DNA of 54,464 bases from Candidatus Enterococcus murrayae (GCF_017315985.1 NZ_JAFLVR010000013.1:1-54464), one strand, 5' to 3'; positions 16,521 to 25,602 are shown, numbered from the stretch's first letter. Numbers and translations: made by a program. Notes: generated by a model not told the origin, from the sequence alone.

Positions 16521-19500
16521 TTATTGTGATGCAATAATCGGTCGAAGCCGAGTATAGCCGATAGTTATTTCTTCTTCTGTGAACACAGCTGAAGTCTGAT
16601 AAAGTGCGGTTGCCGCTAATAGCAAATCAATAGTAGCCAAATCATGAACCACATGCGCTTCAGCACACAATCGCAAATAATCCCCCTGCGCCGTCTCATC
16701 AGCAACCTCACTTGTGTAGGCTACAGATGTCAGCCAAGGAAAACGAATTGATGGATACCGGTGCTGCGGGTCTGCCGCAAAACCGATCCAATAGTTGATC
16801 ATTTCTTTATAGTATTCTGCCGGAAACAGCTTCGGCAGCCATTGATGCGCATAGACCTCAAATTGTGCCGCCCATTCCTCATTCCAGCGCTTCATTTCTG
16901 GAACGGCGCCGATCGCATCCGCGATCACGTCTTCAATCCGTTTATTCAACGCGATATTGGAGCGATAGTTCTCATCCGTCGGTACCCAAAAATACCCATA
17001 CAGTAAGGAACGCGGCAGCCAGAAGCCTTTGTAGGATGGAGAGGTGTAGCCGGAAAACGGCTGCTCCCATTCATGTGTTGGCACACCATGGTTATCGACC
17101 ATCACATCAGGAACACATCGTTCGTATAAGCGAGTCATTCCCAAAGCCTCGGTATGCTGCGTTTCGAGATTGAAATACTCATGGTAGAACTCTTTTCCTA
17201 CACCATTAAAGCGAGCCACATGCAGCTTCCACTCAGGGGTCGTCTTCTGTAATTCATAATGAATCGCCGCGCCATCCACATTTTCCAAAGGAACGATCAC
17301 TAGATTTAAGCGATCTGCCATGTCCTCATACTTGGGATTCGTCAGCAATTCCTTCAATAGTAAGAAAGCGCCATTCGTCCCCGAGACCTCGTTGGCGTGA
17401 TGACGAGCGTTGATGATTTCGGACGGATAATTCGTCAAACGCTTCGTTCTTGAGACATACCCTGAAGCAGCAGCCCGCGGCAGTAATTCAATCGCATATA
17501 TTTCACGACCCAAATAAGACGTAGCAATCTGATAAACTGCGATCTGCGGTACTCGCTTCAATTGTTGGATGATGGCCAAATATTCTTCATACCCAATCAC
17601 CTGATCAGGAAATAAATCAATCCGATCGATCGTCAAATCCTGAACGATTTCTGGCTGCTTTGGTCGGCTTTCAGCAATAAACCGCTGATTTTCTACCTGA
17701 AAAACTACTTGATCAAACGAACAAAAATTAAACTCCTGTGCGATTAAGCCTTGCTCAAAAAGCTTGGCGTAGGCCTCCACCACCTGAGCCGCAGCTCCCT
17801 CAACATGGATTGTCGCGGCAAGCTTCTGCTGCTGATAACTGATTGATTGAAGAGTGCAATGGACATCCTTACGTTCGGCCGGATGAGCCACGACCTGATC
17901 CTCTACAATAATTTGAGCCGTCTTTTTCACCTGCTTTAAAAGTGTCGCTTTAAATCTTGGCCTGCCGATTTCTTGCCTGATTATTGGTAAAATCAGACCC
18001 GGCTCCTCGAACATCTTGCCGTTAACTTCCATGCCGTAATTTTTGAAATAATCCGCCCCTGCAAAATACAAATCTTCATGCAACGCATCTAAGCTGGATA
18101 AAAGATCATTTCGACTTGCAAGTCGTTCATCCGGTTCACTGGCTGCAATTTCTAATTGCAATTGCGCAAAAAATGGTTGCTGCGCTTGCGTTAATTCTCC
18201 CTGCTCCTCGATCCAAGCACGACATTCTGGCAGAACCTCATCCTGATAAGCCCTCCAGATTTTTTCAACATCCGTAGCAAAGGTTTCCTCCAGGCAACGG
18301 ACTCCATTGACCTTTACTTGCACTCGCCCAGTCGGCGGATGAACCTTCCCCATGCCGGGATAGGCGGATAAATACGGCCGTTCAGAATAGCTGGCCAGAT
18401 AGCTCCACTTCTTTACTTCACGATCGGTTTGAACCGAAACCTCATAGGTCAAATCTTCTGATCCAGAATAGGTGACAAATTCAACCTGATCCGCTGATAA
18501 ATCAAAAGCCGTCATCAGATTATCTTGAATCGGATACAGCTCCTGCAAATACCGAATCGGCAGGTCATTCCATTTATCAGGATCATGACCGTCCACATTA
18601 TTATAGGTTGGGGTCGCTCCTGATTCGTCGGTCCACTCAGTCACACCAGCTGGTAAAAAGGGTTTGAAAGCAATTGTAATCTTTTTAATTTTCTGACTTT
18701 TTAGTTTAGGCAGGAGGATGTCGTTGATCCATGAATAGCCCTGCTTATGAGCACAAACCAATTCGACTGTGCCTTCAGCCTTTCGAGCCGCCAATTCCGC
18801 TTGAATTTTTTGCGTTAGTTCCTCACGCACGAGCGGATTCTCACTCAAAACCCCGGTGATTTCCACCAGATCACCTGCTTTGATTTCCGAATACGCAGAG
18901 GATAAAAGCTTCAGAAACTCATCCACTTCCCAGGTTAAATCAAACTCTTGCTGGTAAGCCTCCACCATAGATCGGTGATCAATAAAAGTCGTATCTGGAA
19001 AGGCCTGTTCGACTTCTTCCCGGCGTTGATTGAACTCAGGCGATACATAGGCAGTCGCCTTTTCCGAGGAAAGGCTAGCAGTGTACGCTAATTGACCATC
19101 TAGATTCTTCATTAAGAAACTGTCGACCAATTTTTGCAGATAGCTAGTCCAGGTTTCAAAAGCGGAGAGCTTCGGAAATTGCTCGCACACTATCGCTGAA
19201 AAATCTTCTAACTCTTTTCCAGTACCTTCTATAATAACCAGTTCATCCTCTTGTACCATTTGGCAAGCCGCCGCCTCACGAAACAGAATTGCTGGGCCAC
19301 CCTCATATTTCTCAGTCAGCAGCCAATCCGTAAGCCCCGTCGTTTCCATTCCCAAACGAAAAGCAACATTGCACGCAGCAACCATGAAGGAACCGCTGCA
19401 TTTTTCTGGCAGGACCATTTGGACTGTCAAATCATCCGGTAAAAAATCATGATCACGATCCGCCAAGAAAGGCCCCGTACTAAATAGCTTTTCCAAACCC

Positions 19501-19760
19501 GTTGCTTCACGCCATTCAAAATCGATCACCGCTTCAGAATACTGACTCGCCGCATGATAATCCGCAGGCTGCTCACTTGTCGTCAACGCTTTTTTTAGCT
19601 TAGCTGCTAATGCCTCTTTCGTCGGAACCTCCTCGCCTATTTCCGTACTGGCAATTGGAAACGTGGCGTTCTCAGAGGTAAATCCAGCGAACAATGCGGC
19701 TTGAATCGTTTCCCGCTGTTCGAAAAAGGACAGCTGTCCATCTACTTTTAGCACTTCCAT
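16521..19760 (-). CDS. Large M14-family zinc carboxypeptidase
   Basis: This 1079-residue protein lacks a signal peptide. The C-terminal third is an M14 metallocarboxypeptidase: ARHHANEVSGTNGAFLLLKELL near residue 787 gives the HxxE zinc ligands, VPLENVDGAAIHYELQ follows, and MVDNHG near residue 889 supplies the third His. The first 700 residues are not a domain I recognise; they contain SGSEDLTYEVSVQ and GKVHPPTGRVQVKVNG, giving a nucleotide- or amino-acid-enzyme flavour. Classical M14 enzymes are 300-400 aa, so the long N-terminal region is unusual. Operon partners suggest peptides with gamma-glutamyl or pyroglutamyl groups as substrates. Confidence 0.82.
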   Translation of the reverse strand: MEVLKVDGQLSFFEQRETIQAALFAGFTSENATFPIASTEIGEEVPTKEALAAKLKKALTTSEQPADYHAASQYSEAVIDFEWREATGLEKLFSTGPFLADRDHDFLPDDLTVQMVLPEKCSGSFMVAACNVAFRLGMETTGLTDWLLTEKYEGGPAILFREAAACQMVQEDELVIIEGTGKELEDFSAIVCEQFPKLSAFETWTSYLQKLVDSFLMKNLDGQLAYTASLSSEKATAYVSPEFNQRREEVEQAFPDTTFIDHRSMVEAYQQEFDLTWEVDEFLKLLSSAYSEIKAGDLVEITGVLSENPLVREELTQKIQAELAARKAEGTVELVCAHKQGYSWINDILLPKLKSQKIKKITIAFKPFLPAGVTEWTDESGATPTYNNVDGHDPDKWNDLPIRYLQELYPIQDNLMTAFDLSADQVEFVTYSGSEDLTYEVSVQTDREVKKWSYLASYSERPYLSAYPGMGKVHPPTGRVQVKVNGVRCLEETFATDVEKIWRAYQDEVLPECRAWIEEQGELTQAQQPFFAQLQLEIAASEPDERLASRNDLLSSLDALHEDLYFAGADYFKNYGMEVNGKMFEEPGLILPIIRQEIGRPRFKATLLKQVKKTAQIIVEDQVVAHPAERKDVHCTLQSISYQQQKLAATIHVEGAAAQVVEAYAKLFEQGLIAQEFNFCSFDQVVFQVENQRFIAESRPKQPEIVQDLTIDRIDLFPDQVIGYEEYLAIIQQLKRVPQIAVYQIATSYLGREIYAIELLPRAAASGYVSRTKRLTNYPSEIINARHHANEVSGTNGAFLLLKELLTNPKYEDMADRLNLVIVPLENVDGAAIHYELQKTTPEWKLHVARFNGVGKEFYHEYFNLETQHTEALGMTRLYERCVPDVMVDNHGVPTHEWEQPFSGYTSPSYKGFWLPRSLLYGYFWVPTDENYRSNIALNKRIEDVIADAIGAVPEMKRWNEEWAAQFEVYAHQWLPKLFPAEYYKEMINYWIGFAADPQHRYPSIRFPWLTSVAYTSEVADETAQGDYLRLCAEAHVVHDLATIDLLLAATALYQTSAVFTEEEITIGYTRLRPIIASQ

Positions 19761-19772
19761 TCCTCCCTGCTA

Positions 19773-20549
19773 CTATTTTTTGAATAATGTACCAATCTCA
19801 CGTCCTGCCAAAATATCAAACAGCACATGAGGATTTCGACCATTCGCCAACACCATTGAGATATTTGCCGTCAACGCACCAGTCGCTGTTTTCAGCTTAC
19901 TGCGAATCCCGCCGCGACTCAGCTCTCCTAAATGAGGATCAGATTCCTCTAATAGGCGCTGATCAATCTCACTCAAATGTCGAATCATTTTTGCTTCCTC
20001 ATTCACCAAAGGATTCTCCGAATAAAGACCATTTACATCCGTCAGCATGATCAGCAGATCCGCTTCAACCGCCTCAGCAATCAATAAGGACAATTCATCA
20101 TTGTCTTCAAACTTCGTTCTGTGCGCTCCATCATCTACCGTCACCGCATCATTTTCGTTGATAATCGGTAAAATACGATTGTCTAAAAGCTCATGGATCG
20201 TTTGAATGAAGACCTGCCGATCCTCCGAGACCGTCAAATTATTCCGACTTAGCAGCAGCTGACCAATCCTTTGATTCTGCTTTTTGAAGGCGGACTCATA
20301 TAAGCTCGTAAGCAGGCCCTGCCCCACAGCCGCCGCCGTAAATTTGGAGACCTCGCCTAATTGAATAATCCCTGCTCCGACCGCCCCTGAAGAAACCAAA
20401 AGAAGTCTCTTTCCTGATGCCATCAACTCCGACAATACATCCGCCAGCTTCTCGATCGCGGACTCAAGAACACCGCTTTCCGGGGAAACTAGCAGACTAG
20501 TCCCAACTTTTATAACAATAATATCCGCTTTTTTTATTTCTTCTCTCAT
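19773..20549 (-). CDS. Glutamate 5-kinase-like amino-acid kinase, no PUA domain
   Basis: A 258-residue amino-acid-kinase-fold protein close to ProB: IIVIKVGTSLL, LVSSGAVGAG, RNNLTV, INENDAVTVDD, FEDNDELSLLIA and LTDVNGLYSENP match the ATP- and glutamate-binding elements. The C-terminal PUA domain of many ProB proteins is absent. No proA lies nearby. It is first in an operon with the M14 peptidase, DUF969/979 and pcp. Its product, gamma-glutamyl phosphate, cyclises readily to 5-oxoproline, a suggestive link to pcp. Ordinary proline synthesis remains possible. Confidence 0.82.
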   Translation of the reverse strand: MREEIKKADIIVIKVGTSLLVSPESGVLESAIEKLADVLSELMASGKRLLLVSSGAVGAGIIQLGEVSKFTAAAVGQGLLTSLYESAFKKQNQRIGQLLLSRNNLTVSEDRQVFIQTIHELLDNRILPIINENDAVTVDDGAHRTKFEDNDELSLLIAEAVEADLLIMLTDVNGLYSENPLVNEEAKMIRHLSEIDQRLLEESDPHLGELSRGGIRSKLKTATGALTANISMVLANGRNPHVLFDILAGREIGTLFKK

Positions 20550-20929
20550 AGATTACACCTTAACTATAAAAAACAGACGACATAACTTAATAAAACCCTA
20601 TCCGTCAAATGTACTTTCATTATTTTTTGCTAATCATATCACAAAACTATCCGCATGGGAATATTCTATTTTTTTAACCAAAACCCCCTTTTACCTAATA
20701 TTATTTTATGTTACAAAGAAAAATCGTCTCTTTAGACAAGTAAAAATCTTTTTTTATTTGAAGAATTGTTATCCTAATTGTACTATTTTTTAATTTTAGA
20801 TTAAATTCAATTTCATTTAATAACTAATGTCATAATTATAAATAACTTTACTACCAGAATGTAGAACCGATTCTGATCGTAAATTCAAAAAAATCCCGCC
20901 TACTAACAGCCACGTGCCTGAAGCCGTAA
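20550..20929. other. AT-rich intergenic region upstream of the peptidase operon
   Basis: No coding frame with a ribosome site was seen. It must hold the promoter of the minus-strand kinase-peptidase operon, but no unambiguous -35/-10 pair could be assigned. Confidence 0.5.
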
Positions 20930-21003
20930 AAAAGACCTAGCCCGCTTCAATGACCGCCGACTGATCTGCCAGCTCATCAAGAAAGTGGGTAGGTCTTTTA
21001 CTT
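20929..21003 (-). terminator. Terminator of the choline microcompartment operon
   Basis: A 10-bp perfect outer stem AAAAGACCTA (20930-20939) / TAGGTCTTTT (20990-20999), extended by CCC/GGG pairing, closes a loop of about 45 nt. On the minus strand a run of T follows, 35 bp after the last shell gene. The unusually long loop is odd for an intrinsic terminator. Confidence 0.7.
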
Positions 21004-21033
21004 TAAAGTATGACTCTTTTTAGGTGTTTAAAA

Positions 21034-21315
21034 TTAGGCATTTGTCGTTGGTAAAATGGTTTCCACTTCTGAATGTGGACGTGGAATAACGTGAACAGAT
21101 AATAACTCACCCACACGTTGCGCTGCTGCTGCACCAGCATCTGTAGCAGCTTTCACTGCTCCAACATCGCCACGAACCAAGACCGTTACGATCCCGCCGC
21201 CAACGCGTTCTTTACCGACTAAGGTAACATTTGCCGCCTTCACCATTGCGTCCGCTGCCTCAATAGAGCCAATTAAGCCTTTTGTTTCGATCATTCCTAA
21301 TGCATCTGATTTCAT
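21034..21315 (-). CDS. BMC-H microcompartment shell protein (last gene of operon)
   Basis: A 93-residue hexamer-forming shell protein with the complete BMC domain: [26 protein letters not shown] at the start, then [33 protein letters not shown] and VIPRPH. It tiles the flat facets of the protein shell. It is almost identical to the shell protein encoded by the first gene of the same operon (36315-36599), differing at about ten positions. It lies 18 bp after pduL. As the most promoter-distal gene it may need its own translation strength; TAGGAGG stands upstream of its ATG. Confidence 0.96.
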   Translation of the reverse strand: MKSDALGMIETKGLIGSIEAADAMVKAANVTLVGKERVGGGIVTVLVRGDVGAVKAATDAGAAAAQRVGELLSVHVIPRPHSEVETILPTTNA

Positions 21316-21333
21316 TTTTGTATTCCTCCTAAA

Positions 21334-21969
21334 TTATTTTCTGATTTTTATTGATGTTCCTGGTACCACGCCAAGAGCATTGGCTTCTTCAGTATCAATG
21401 TGACACTCCAAGCCTGAATTCGCAGTCGCGCGAATTACTACATTGTTTAAGCTGCCGCCTCGTTCACCTTCAAAATCAATCGAGACAATTTGCCCATCTG
21501 TCACACCAAATCGCTCTGCCTCTTCCGGCAGCATATGGATATGACGTTTGGCAATAATGACGCCCTGCTGGATCTCATAAGAACCGTTTGGACCAATTAA
21601 TGTGAGTCCAGGGGTATTCCGTAAATCGCCAGATAATCGCAAAGCTCCCTTAATCCCTAGCTTAAAGGTATCACTTTGCAAAATTTCTACCTGCGTCTCC
21701 CCTCTGACTGGCCCTAAAATGCGAACTTTTTCAATCACACCTCTGGGTCCGCAAATCGTCAAACATTCCTTACAGGCATATTGACCAGGCTGAGATAAAT
21801 CCTTTAGTTTGGTTAATTGGTAATCACTGCCAAATAATTTATCTACCGCGGCTTGGCTTAAATGGATATGACGATTAGAAATTCCAACTGGAATCGTCTC
21901 GTCTTTGGGGATATCGTTAGGATTTAAATGTGCCATAATCGCATTTAATATCGCTTCATAATCTTCCAT
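21334..21969 (-). CDS. pduL: PduL-type phosphotransacylase
   Basis: This 211-residue enzyme converts acetyl-CoA and phosphate to acetyl-phosphate and recycles CoA inside the compartment. The first 15 residues (MEDYEAILNAIMAHL) form an amphipathic helix typical of encapsulation peptides, followed by PVGISNRHIHLS. The zinc-binding histidines are in RHIHLS, AKRHIHM and LECHIDTEEANA, the three signatures of PduL. It follows the aldehyde dehydrogenase gene, its source of acetyl-CoA. No acetate kinase gene lies in the operon; the EutQ-like protein or a genomic acetate kinase would finish the route to acetate and ATP. Confidence 0.94.
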   Translation of the reverse strand: MEDYEAILNAIMAHLNPNDIPKDETIPVGISNRHIHLSQAAVDKLFGSDYQLTKLKDLSQPGQYACKECLTICGPRGVIEKVRILGPVRGETQVEILQSDTFKLGIKGALRLSGDLRNTPGLTLIGPNGSYEIQQGVIIAKRHIHMLPEEAERFGVTDGQIVSIDFEGERGGSLNNVVIRATANSGLECHIDTEEANALGVVPGTSIKIRK

Positions 21970-22006
21970 TGGTACTCCTTCAATTCGTTATTTTCCTGGG
22001 AAATCC

Positions 22007-23563
22007 TTAGGCGTTCATTTGAGTCAAAACTTTTCTTACTACTTCTGCTAATTCGCTCAGCTCTGCGGCAGAAAAGTTCGGATCGTCCGCATTTTCTGCC
22101 TGCGGCTCAGCAGACTGCTCAACCGTTGCAGCGTCCGTTGCTAAAGAAGCCGAGATTGGTCCATCCAGTTCTGGATGAGAAAAACTGGTATCTTCAGTCA
22201 CTATGCTTGTCACATCCTTCAAGCCGTAAGCGACCTTCTTTATGTTCAGCAAATGCTTCGGACTGACATTTTCAGAAACGGAGCTGCCGCCAAAGGTTCC
22301 ACAACCTAAGGTAAAGGAAATCGGCAGGCCTGTGCTGATACCTGTACCGCCTTGACTGCCGCCTGTATTCACTAAAATTCGCGAAGCAGGTTTTGCGGCA
22401 AATTTTAGGACGATCTCTCGATCATTCGTGTGGATACTCATTGTATGCCCAATTCCATTTTGTAATAAATCTATACTTAGTTGACACGCCTCTTGCCAAT
22501 CCTTCGTGGTATAAAATGCCAGCACAGTCGTCAGCTTTTCAAATGAAAGAGGACTACCTGCTCCGACACCCTTTTGGCGGCCAATTAGGACGGTGGTTGT
22601 CTGCGGCACTGTGAACCCTGCCGCTTCGGCAATTACCTGCGGCGTTCGGCCTACAAATTTAGCATTCATTGCGTGACCGCCGCCTTTGAAAAGCAATCCG
22701 CAAACCTTTGTGGTTTCTTCTTCTGACATGAAGTAGCCGCCTTGTGCTTTCAATTCGGCAATCACTTCCGCCTCATTGCTTTCTTCACAGATAATCGATT
22801 GCTCTGAAGCGCAAATCGTCCCATTATCAAATGTCTTACTGGCAATTATTTGAGCAACAGCTTTTTTCACATCCGCACTCTTTTCAATGTACGCAGGGGA
22901 ATTTCCCGCTCCCACACCAATTGCCGGCTTTCCTGAACTGTAAGCCGCTTTTACCATTCCCGGCCCGCCGGTGGCAATAATCAGCTTCACTTCCTCCGCG
23001 TGCATCAGCTCATTGGTGGAGGCCATCGTTGGAGTCGAAACACAACTGATCACTCCTTTTGGCGCACCGGCTGCTTCCGCTGCACGGCTCATCATATCAG
23101 CCGCCTTTTTTGTACATTCGGCAGCCGCTGGATGCGGTGCAAAGACAATCGCATTTCTGGACTTCAAGGCGATCATCGCTTTGAAAATCACCGTAGAAGT
23201 CGGATTCGTTGAAGGAATGATCCCCATCACTAAACCAACTGGTTCCGCCACATCAAACGTTCCCTTGGCCGTGTCTTCGTGAATGATTCCAACCGTCTTC
23301 TCATCCTTGATTTCTTCGTACAATAATGCCCCGGCCGCATGATTTTTATAGGCTTTGTCTGCTACTTTCCCAAAGCCAGTTTCATCAACCGCTGCTTTCG
23401 CTAAACAAACAGAAAATTTTTCTGCCGCTTCTTTCATGTTTTTCAAAATTTTGTCCACTTGCTCTTGGGTAAACGTCGCAAACTCTTGAGCGGCAACATG
23501 ACCCGCTCGAGTTAAATCACGTGCTTCTTGAACGGAGCATAAATCTTTGTCAAACTTACTCAT
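22007..23563 (-). CDS. cutF: Acylating acetaldehyde dehydrogenase of the choline compartment
   Basis: A 518-residue CoA-acylating aldehyde dehydrogenase that turns acetaldehyde from CutC into acetyl-CoA with NAD+. The catalytic cysteine is Cys251 in FDNGTICASEQ, and the cofactor region IPSTNPTS with IATGGPGMVKAAYSSGKPAIGVGAGNSP is intact. The N-terminus DKDLCSVQEARDLT matches microcompartment dehydrogenases. After an acidic linker (about 465-495) the protein ends in FSAAELSELAEVVRKVLTQMNA, an amphipathic helix expected to target it into the shell. It sits between the long shell protein and pduL, matching the reaction order. Confidence 0.94.
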   Translation of the reverse strand: MSKFDKDLCSVQEARDLTRAGHVAAQEFATFTQEQVDKILKNMKEAAEKFSVCLAKAAVDETGFGKVADKAYKNHAAGALLYEEIKDEKTVGIIHEDTAKGTFDVAEPVGLVMGIIPSTNPTSTVIFKAMIALKSRNAIVFAPHPAAAECTKKAADMMSRAAEAAGAPKGVISCVSTPTMASTNELMHAEEVKLIIATGGPGMVKAAYSSGKPAIGVGAGNSPAYIEKSADVKKAVAQIIASKTFDNGTICASEQSIICEESNEAEVIAELKAQGGYFMSEEETTKVCGLLFKGGGHAMNAKFVGRTPQVIAEAAGFTVPQTTTVLIGRQKGVGAGSPLSFEKLTTVLAFYTTKDWQEACQLSIDLLQNGIGHTMSIHTNDREIVLKFAAKPASRILVNTGGSQGGTGISTGLPISFTLGCGTFGGSSVSENVSPKHLLNIKKVAYGLKDVTSIVTEDTSFSHPELDGPISASLATDAATVEQSAEPQAENADDPNFSAAELSELAEVVRKVLTQMNA

Positions 23564-23730
23564 TCTTTTTACTCCTTTTTCACATTGAGGTACTTATTTT
23601 TTAGCCCTCCATCATTTTTAAATCCTTCTTTGATGATTTTTGGGTCCGTAGCTAATCTATGGATTCAGCTTCACTGCAAAAACAGAAACTAAACGCCCTA
23701 TTCCTAATAGCGTAGTCAGAAAAATCCTTT
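23564..23730 (-). other. Intergenic leader of cutF with two small hairpins
   Basis: On the minus strand, ACGC-TATT/AATA-GGGCGT and CATCA/TGATG hairpins precede an AAGGAG site. No T-run follows, so they are probably not terminators; mRNA processing or stability elements are possible. Confidence 0.4.
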
Positions 23731-24381
23731 TTAACGCTGTTCAAAATGCTTCATCAACGCGGCAACCAGCTGTTCCTTATTGGCCTTGTGGACATCCTTT
23801 TTGCTGATGGTGAAGTTCGTTTGCTTTTTAGCCAGCTTACGCAGATCAATTACTTTCATCGCTGCTAAAGCTTCACTGATTTCCGCAGTCTTTCCCGCCT
23901 TACGCCAGTTCAAAAAGTCCGCTTCTGTGATTGGCTGTCCAGCTGGAACTTCTGTCGATTCAGCTGCTGTTTCTGTTTGATCCGCAGGTGCTTCGCTTTC
24001 TTCATTGATCATTGCCTGTGGTTCCGCTTCTACTTGATCTTCCTCTTCTGATAGTGCCTTTTCTGTATCCAAAGTCGGGCTAATATCGAATGCTTCAACC
24101 GATTTCTCTTCAGCGGATGCAAAAATTGCTAAGCCTTCATCCGGACGAGGAATCACGTGGGTCGAAGCTAACAATGCTTCACCAAGCTTGGTCACGGACG
24201 AAGACGCTGCATCTACTGCTGTTTTCACAGCTCCGACATCTCCGGTTACCATCACAGTAACCAAGCCGCCCCCAACGATTTCCTTTTGCCGCAGACTGAC
24301 TTCGGCTGTTTTCAACATGACATCACTGGCCTCAATCGCTGCAATCAAGCCTTTTGTCTCGACTAATCCTAATGCGTTCAT
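23731..24381 (-). CDS. BMC-H shell protein with long C-terminal SAP-like extension
   Basis: Residues 1-90 are a normal BMC-H domain (ALGLVETKGLIAAIEASDVMLKTAEV, VTVMVTGDVGAVKTAVDAA, HVIPRPDEGL). A 75-residue acidic, proline/glutamate-rich linker follows, then about 55 residues (ITEADFLNWRK ... MKVIDLRKLAKKQTNFTISKKDVHKANKEQLVAALMKHFE) resembling a SAP or Rho-N helix-extended-helix fold. EutK and PduK shell proteins likewise carry C-terminal extensions. The basic tail could bind nucleic acid or cargo proteins inside the lumen. Total 216 aa, twice a standard shell protein. Confidence 0.9.
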   Translation of the reverse strand: MNALGLVETKGLIAAIEASDVMLKTAEVSLRQKEIVGGGLVTVMVTGDVGAVKTAVDAASSSVTKLGEALLASTHVIPRPDEGLAIFASAEEKSVEAFDISPTLDTEKALSEEEDQVEAEPQAMINEESEAPADQTETAAESTEVPAGQPITEADFLNWRKAGKTAEISEALAAMKVIDLRKLAKKQTNFTISKKDVHKANKEQLVAALMKHFEQR

Positions 24382-24425
24382 TCTCTGCTCCTTCCGCTAG
24401 ATCTCGTTCATCGCTTACTAGCTAC

Positions 24426-25031
24426 TTACACTAAATCCGACCAATTGGCTGGATACGTTGCGTAAAATAATTTCACTTTATCCGGCGAAGCCCAAGTGAC
24501 CTTACTGCCTTTTGGTACAAAGACAACATCACCGGGGTGTGCCGTATATTTTACGCCCTCGATCGTCATTTCTAAGGTTCCGCTGATCACGTAATCAATT
24601 TCCTCATATGGCAATTCCCATTCAAATTGCGAATGATCGATTTCCAGAAAACCGGCGCTGATGTCTGCTTCCTCTTTGCTGACGAGCTCCTGATAAAACA
24701 CTTTTGCATTAGGATTTCCCGTATCAAAGGTACGCATATCAACACTGCTTCCCTTCACAAATTTCAAACCGCTCTCGTGCTTATCACATTGAAAAGGAAC
24801 CGTTTCACCAGCCAGAATCATCTTTAGTAAATCCAACAATGTCTCTTTGCTGAGATTATCTGGCAGTACATCCGCTGATTTCTCCGCTGCACTGCATTCC
24901 TTCAACGATACCTGCAGCTCATCGATCAAATCTTCAGCAGCTGGTGTGATAATCGTATCCGAATCTACACAGAGGGATTCACCAGCTTCATGTGCTTTCG
25001 TCACATCGTCAGCACAAATTAATTTTTTCAT
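24426..25031 (-). CDS. EutQ-like cupin protein
   Basis: A 201-residue protein whose C-terminal half is an RmlC-type cupin (GFLEIDHSQFEWELPYEEIDYVISGTLEMTIEGVKYTAHPGDVVFVPKGSKVTW). Its N-terminal part (KLICADDVTKAHEAGESLCVDSDTIITPAAEDLIDEL) matches EutQ of ethanolamine compartments. EutQ has been reported to have acetate-kinase activity and to aid compartment formation, so it could complete acetyl-phosphate use here. The ATG at 25031 is chosen because AGGAGG lies ten bases upstream; the GTG at 25037 is too close. Confidence 0.87.
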   Translation of the reverse strand: MKKLICADDVTKAHEAGESLCVDSDTIITPAAEDLIDELQVSLKECSAAEKSADVLPDNLSKETLLDLLKMILAGETVPFQCDKHESGLKFVKGSSVDMRTFDTGNPNAKVFYQELVSKEEADISAGFLEIDHSQFEWELPYEEIDYVISGTLEMTIEGVKYTAHPGDVVFVPKGSKVTWASPDKVKLFYATYPANWSDLV

Positions 25032-25045
25032 TGTCACTGATCCTC

Positions 25046-25309
25046 CTAAACAAATTCACAGCTATCATCGATAATACCAATCACCGCAGCATCTACTGGA
25101 ATCGCATCATCTTCCAGCATTCTTCTAGCCGCACTGCCGCAAGTAACGATCACTCGATCGCCAATCCCCGCACCAATGACATCACAGACAATCATCTGTT
25201 CTCCATCGCGAGAACCTCCAATGACTTCTGCGATCATCAGCTTTAGACCATTCAGCTGCTCTGATTTTCGTGTTGCCCAAATATTATCGATCAATCGCGC
25301 CGTTACCAT
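25046..25309 (-). CDS. EutN/CcmL-type BMC-P vertex protein
   Basis: An 87-residue pentamer-forming protein that caps the twelve vertices of the shell. MVTARLIDNIWATRKSEQLNGLKLMIAE followed by IGAGIGDRVIVTCGSAARRM and DAAVIGIID is the family pattern. It is the only BMC-P gene in the operon, which is sufficient for closure. It overlaps the preceding GrpU-like gene by 7 bp, so translation is likely coupled. Confidence 0.95.
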   Translation of the reverse strand: MVTARLIDNIWATRKSEQLNGLKLMIAEVIGGSRDGEQMIVCDVIGAGIGDRVIVTCGSAARRMLEDDAIPVDAAVIGIIDDSCEFV

Positions 25310-25602
25310 TTTCGTTCCTTATCTCTTCGTTTTATTTCTTCGATCGCTGATTCAACGGATGCGGTATCGCCAAAAATCGCCAGCATGATCATATTTTGCG
25401 GACAGCTGCCGCGAATATCCTCCACAGTCACCCCAACTGCTTTTTCAGCGACATCCGCCGCACAAACCATTTCGATTAATTTTCCTTGAACCAGCCCTAC
25501 TGCATCTGGTGTCTCCAAAGCCGTTTTGGCTCCCGATCCTTTGCGGCGGTTCAAGATAGCAAGCGTATCTTCGCCAGGTGATTTAATTATCCGACAATCC
25601 AT
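25303..25602 (-). CDS. GrpU-like BMC-domain shell protein
   Basis: A 99-residue shell-type protein: MDCRIIKSPGEDTLAILNRRKGSGAKTALE then DAVGLVQGKLIEMVCAADVAEKAVGVTVEDIRGSCPQNMIMLAIFGDTASVESAIEEI. The order of elements suits the circularly permuted BMC group. The Cys in RGSCPQ resembles GrpU of glycyl-radical compartments, in which such a cysteine can hold an Fe-S cluster at the pore. The ATG at 25602 has AGGAGG eight bases upstream; the ATG at 25620 lies inside that site. The iron-sulphur assignment is from family knowledge, not visible proof. Confidence 0.75.
   Translation of the reverse strand: MDCRIIKSPGEDTLAILNRRKGSGAKTALETPDAVGLVQGKLIEMVCAADVAEKAVGVTVEDIRGSCPQNMIMLAIFGDTASVESAIEEIKRRDKERKW

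Noticed and set aside
20930-20999. Minus-strand coding remnant inside the terminator loop
   Set aside because: The short open frame there is explained by the hairpin and has no start or ribosome site.
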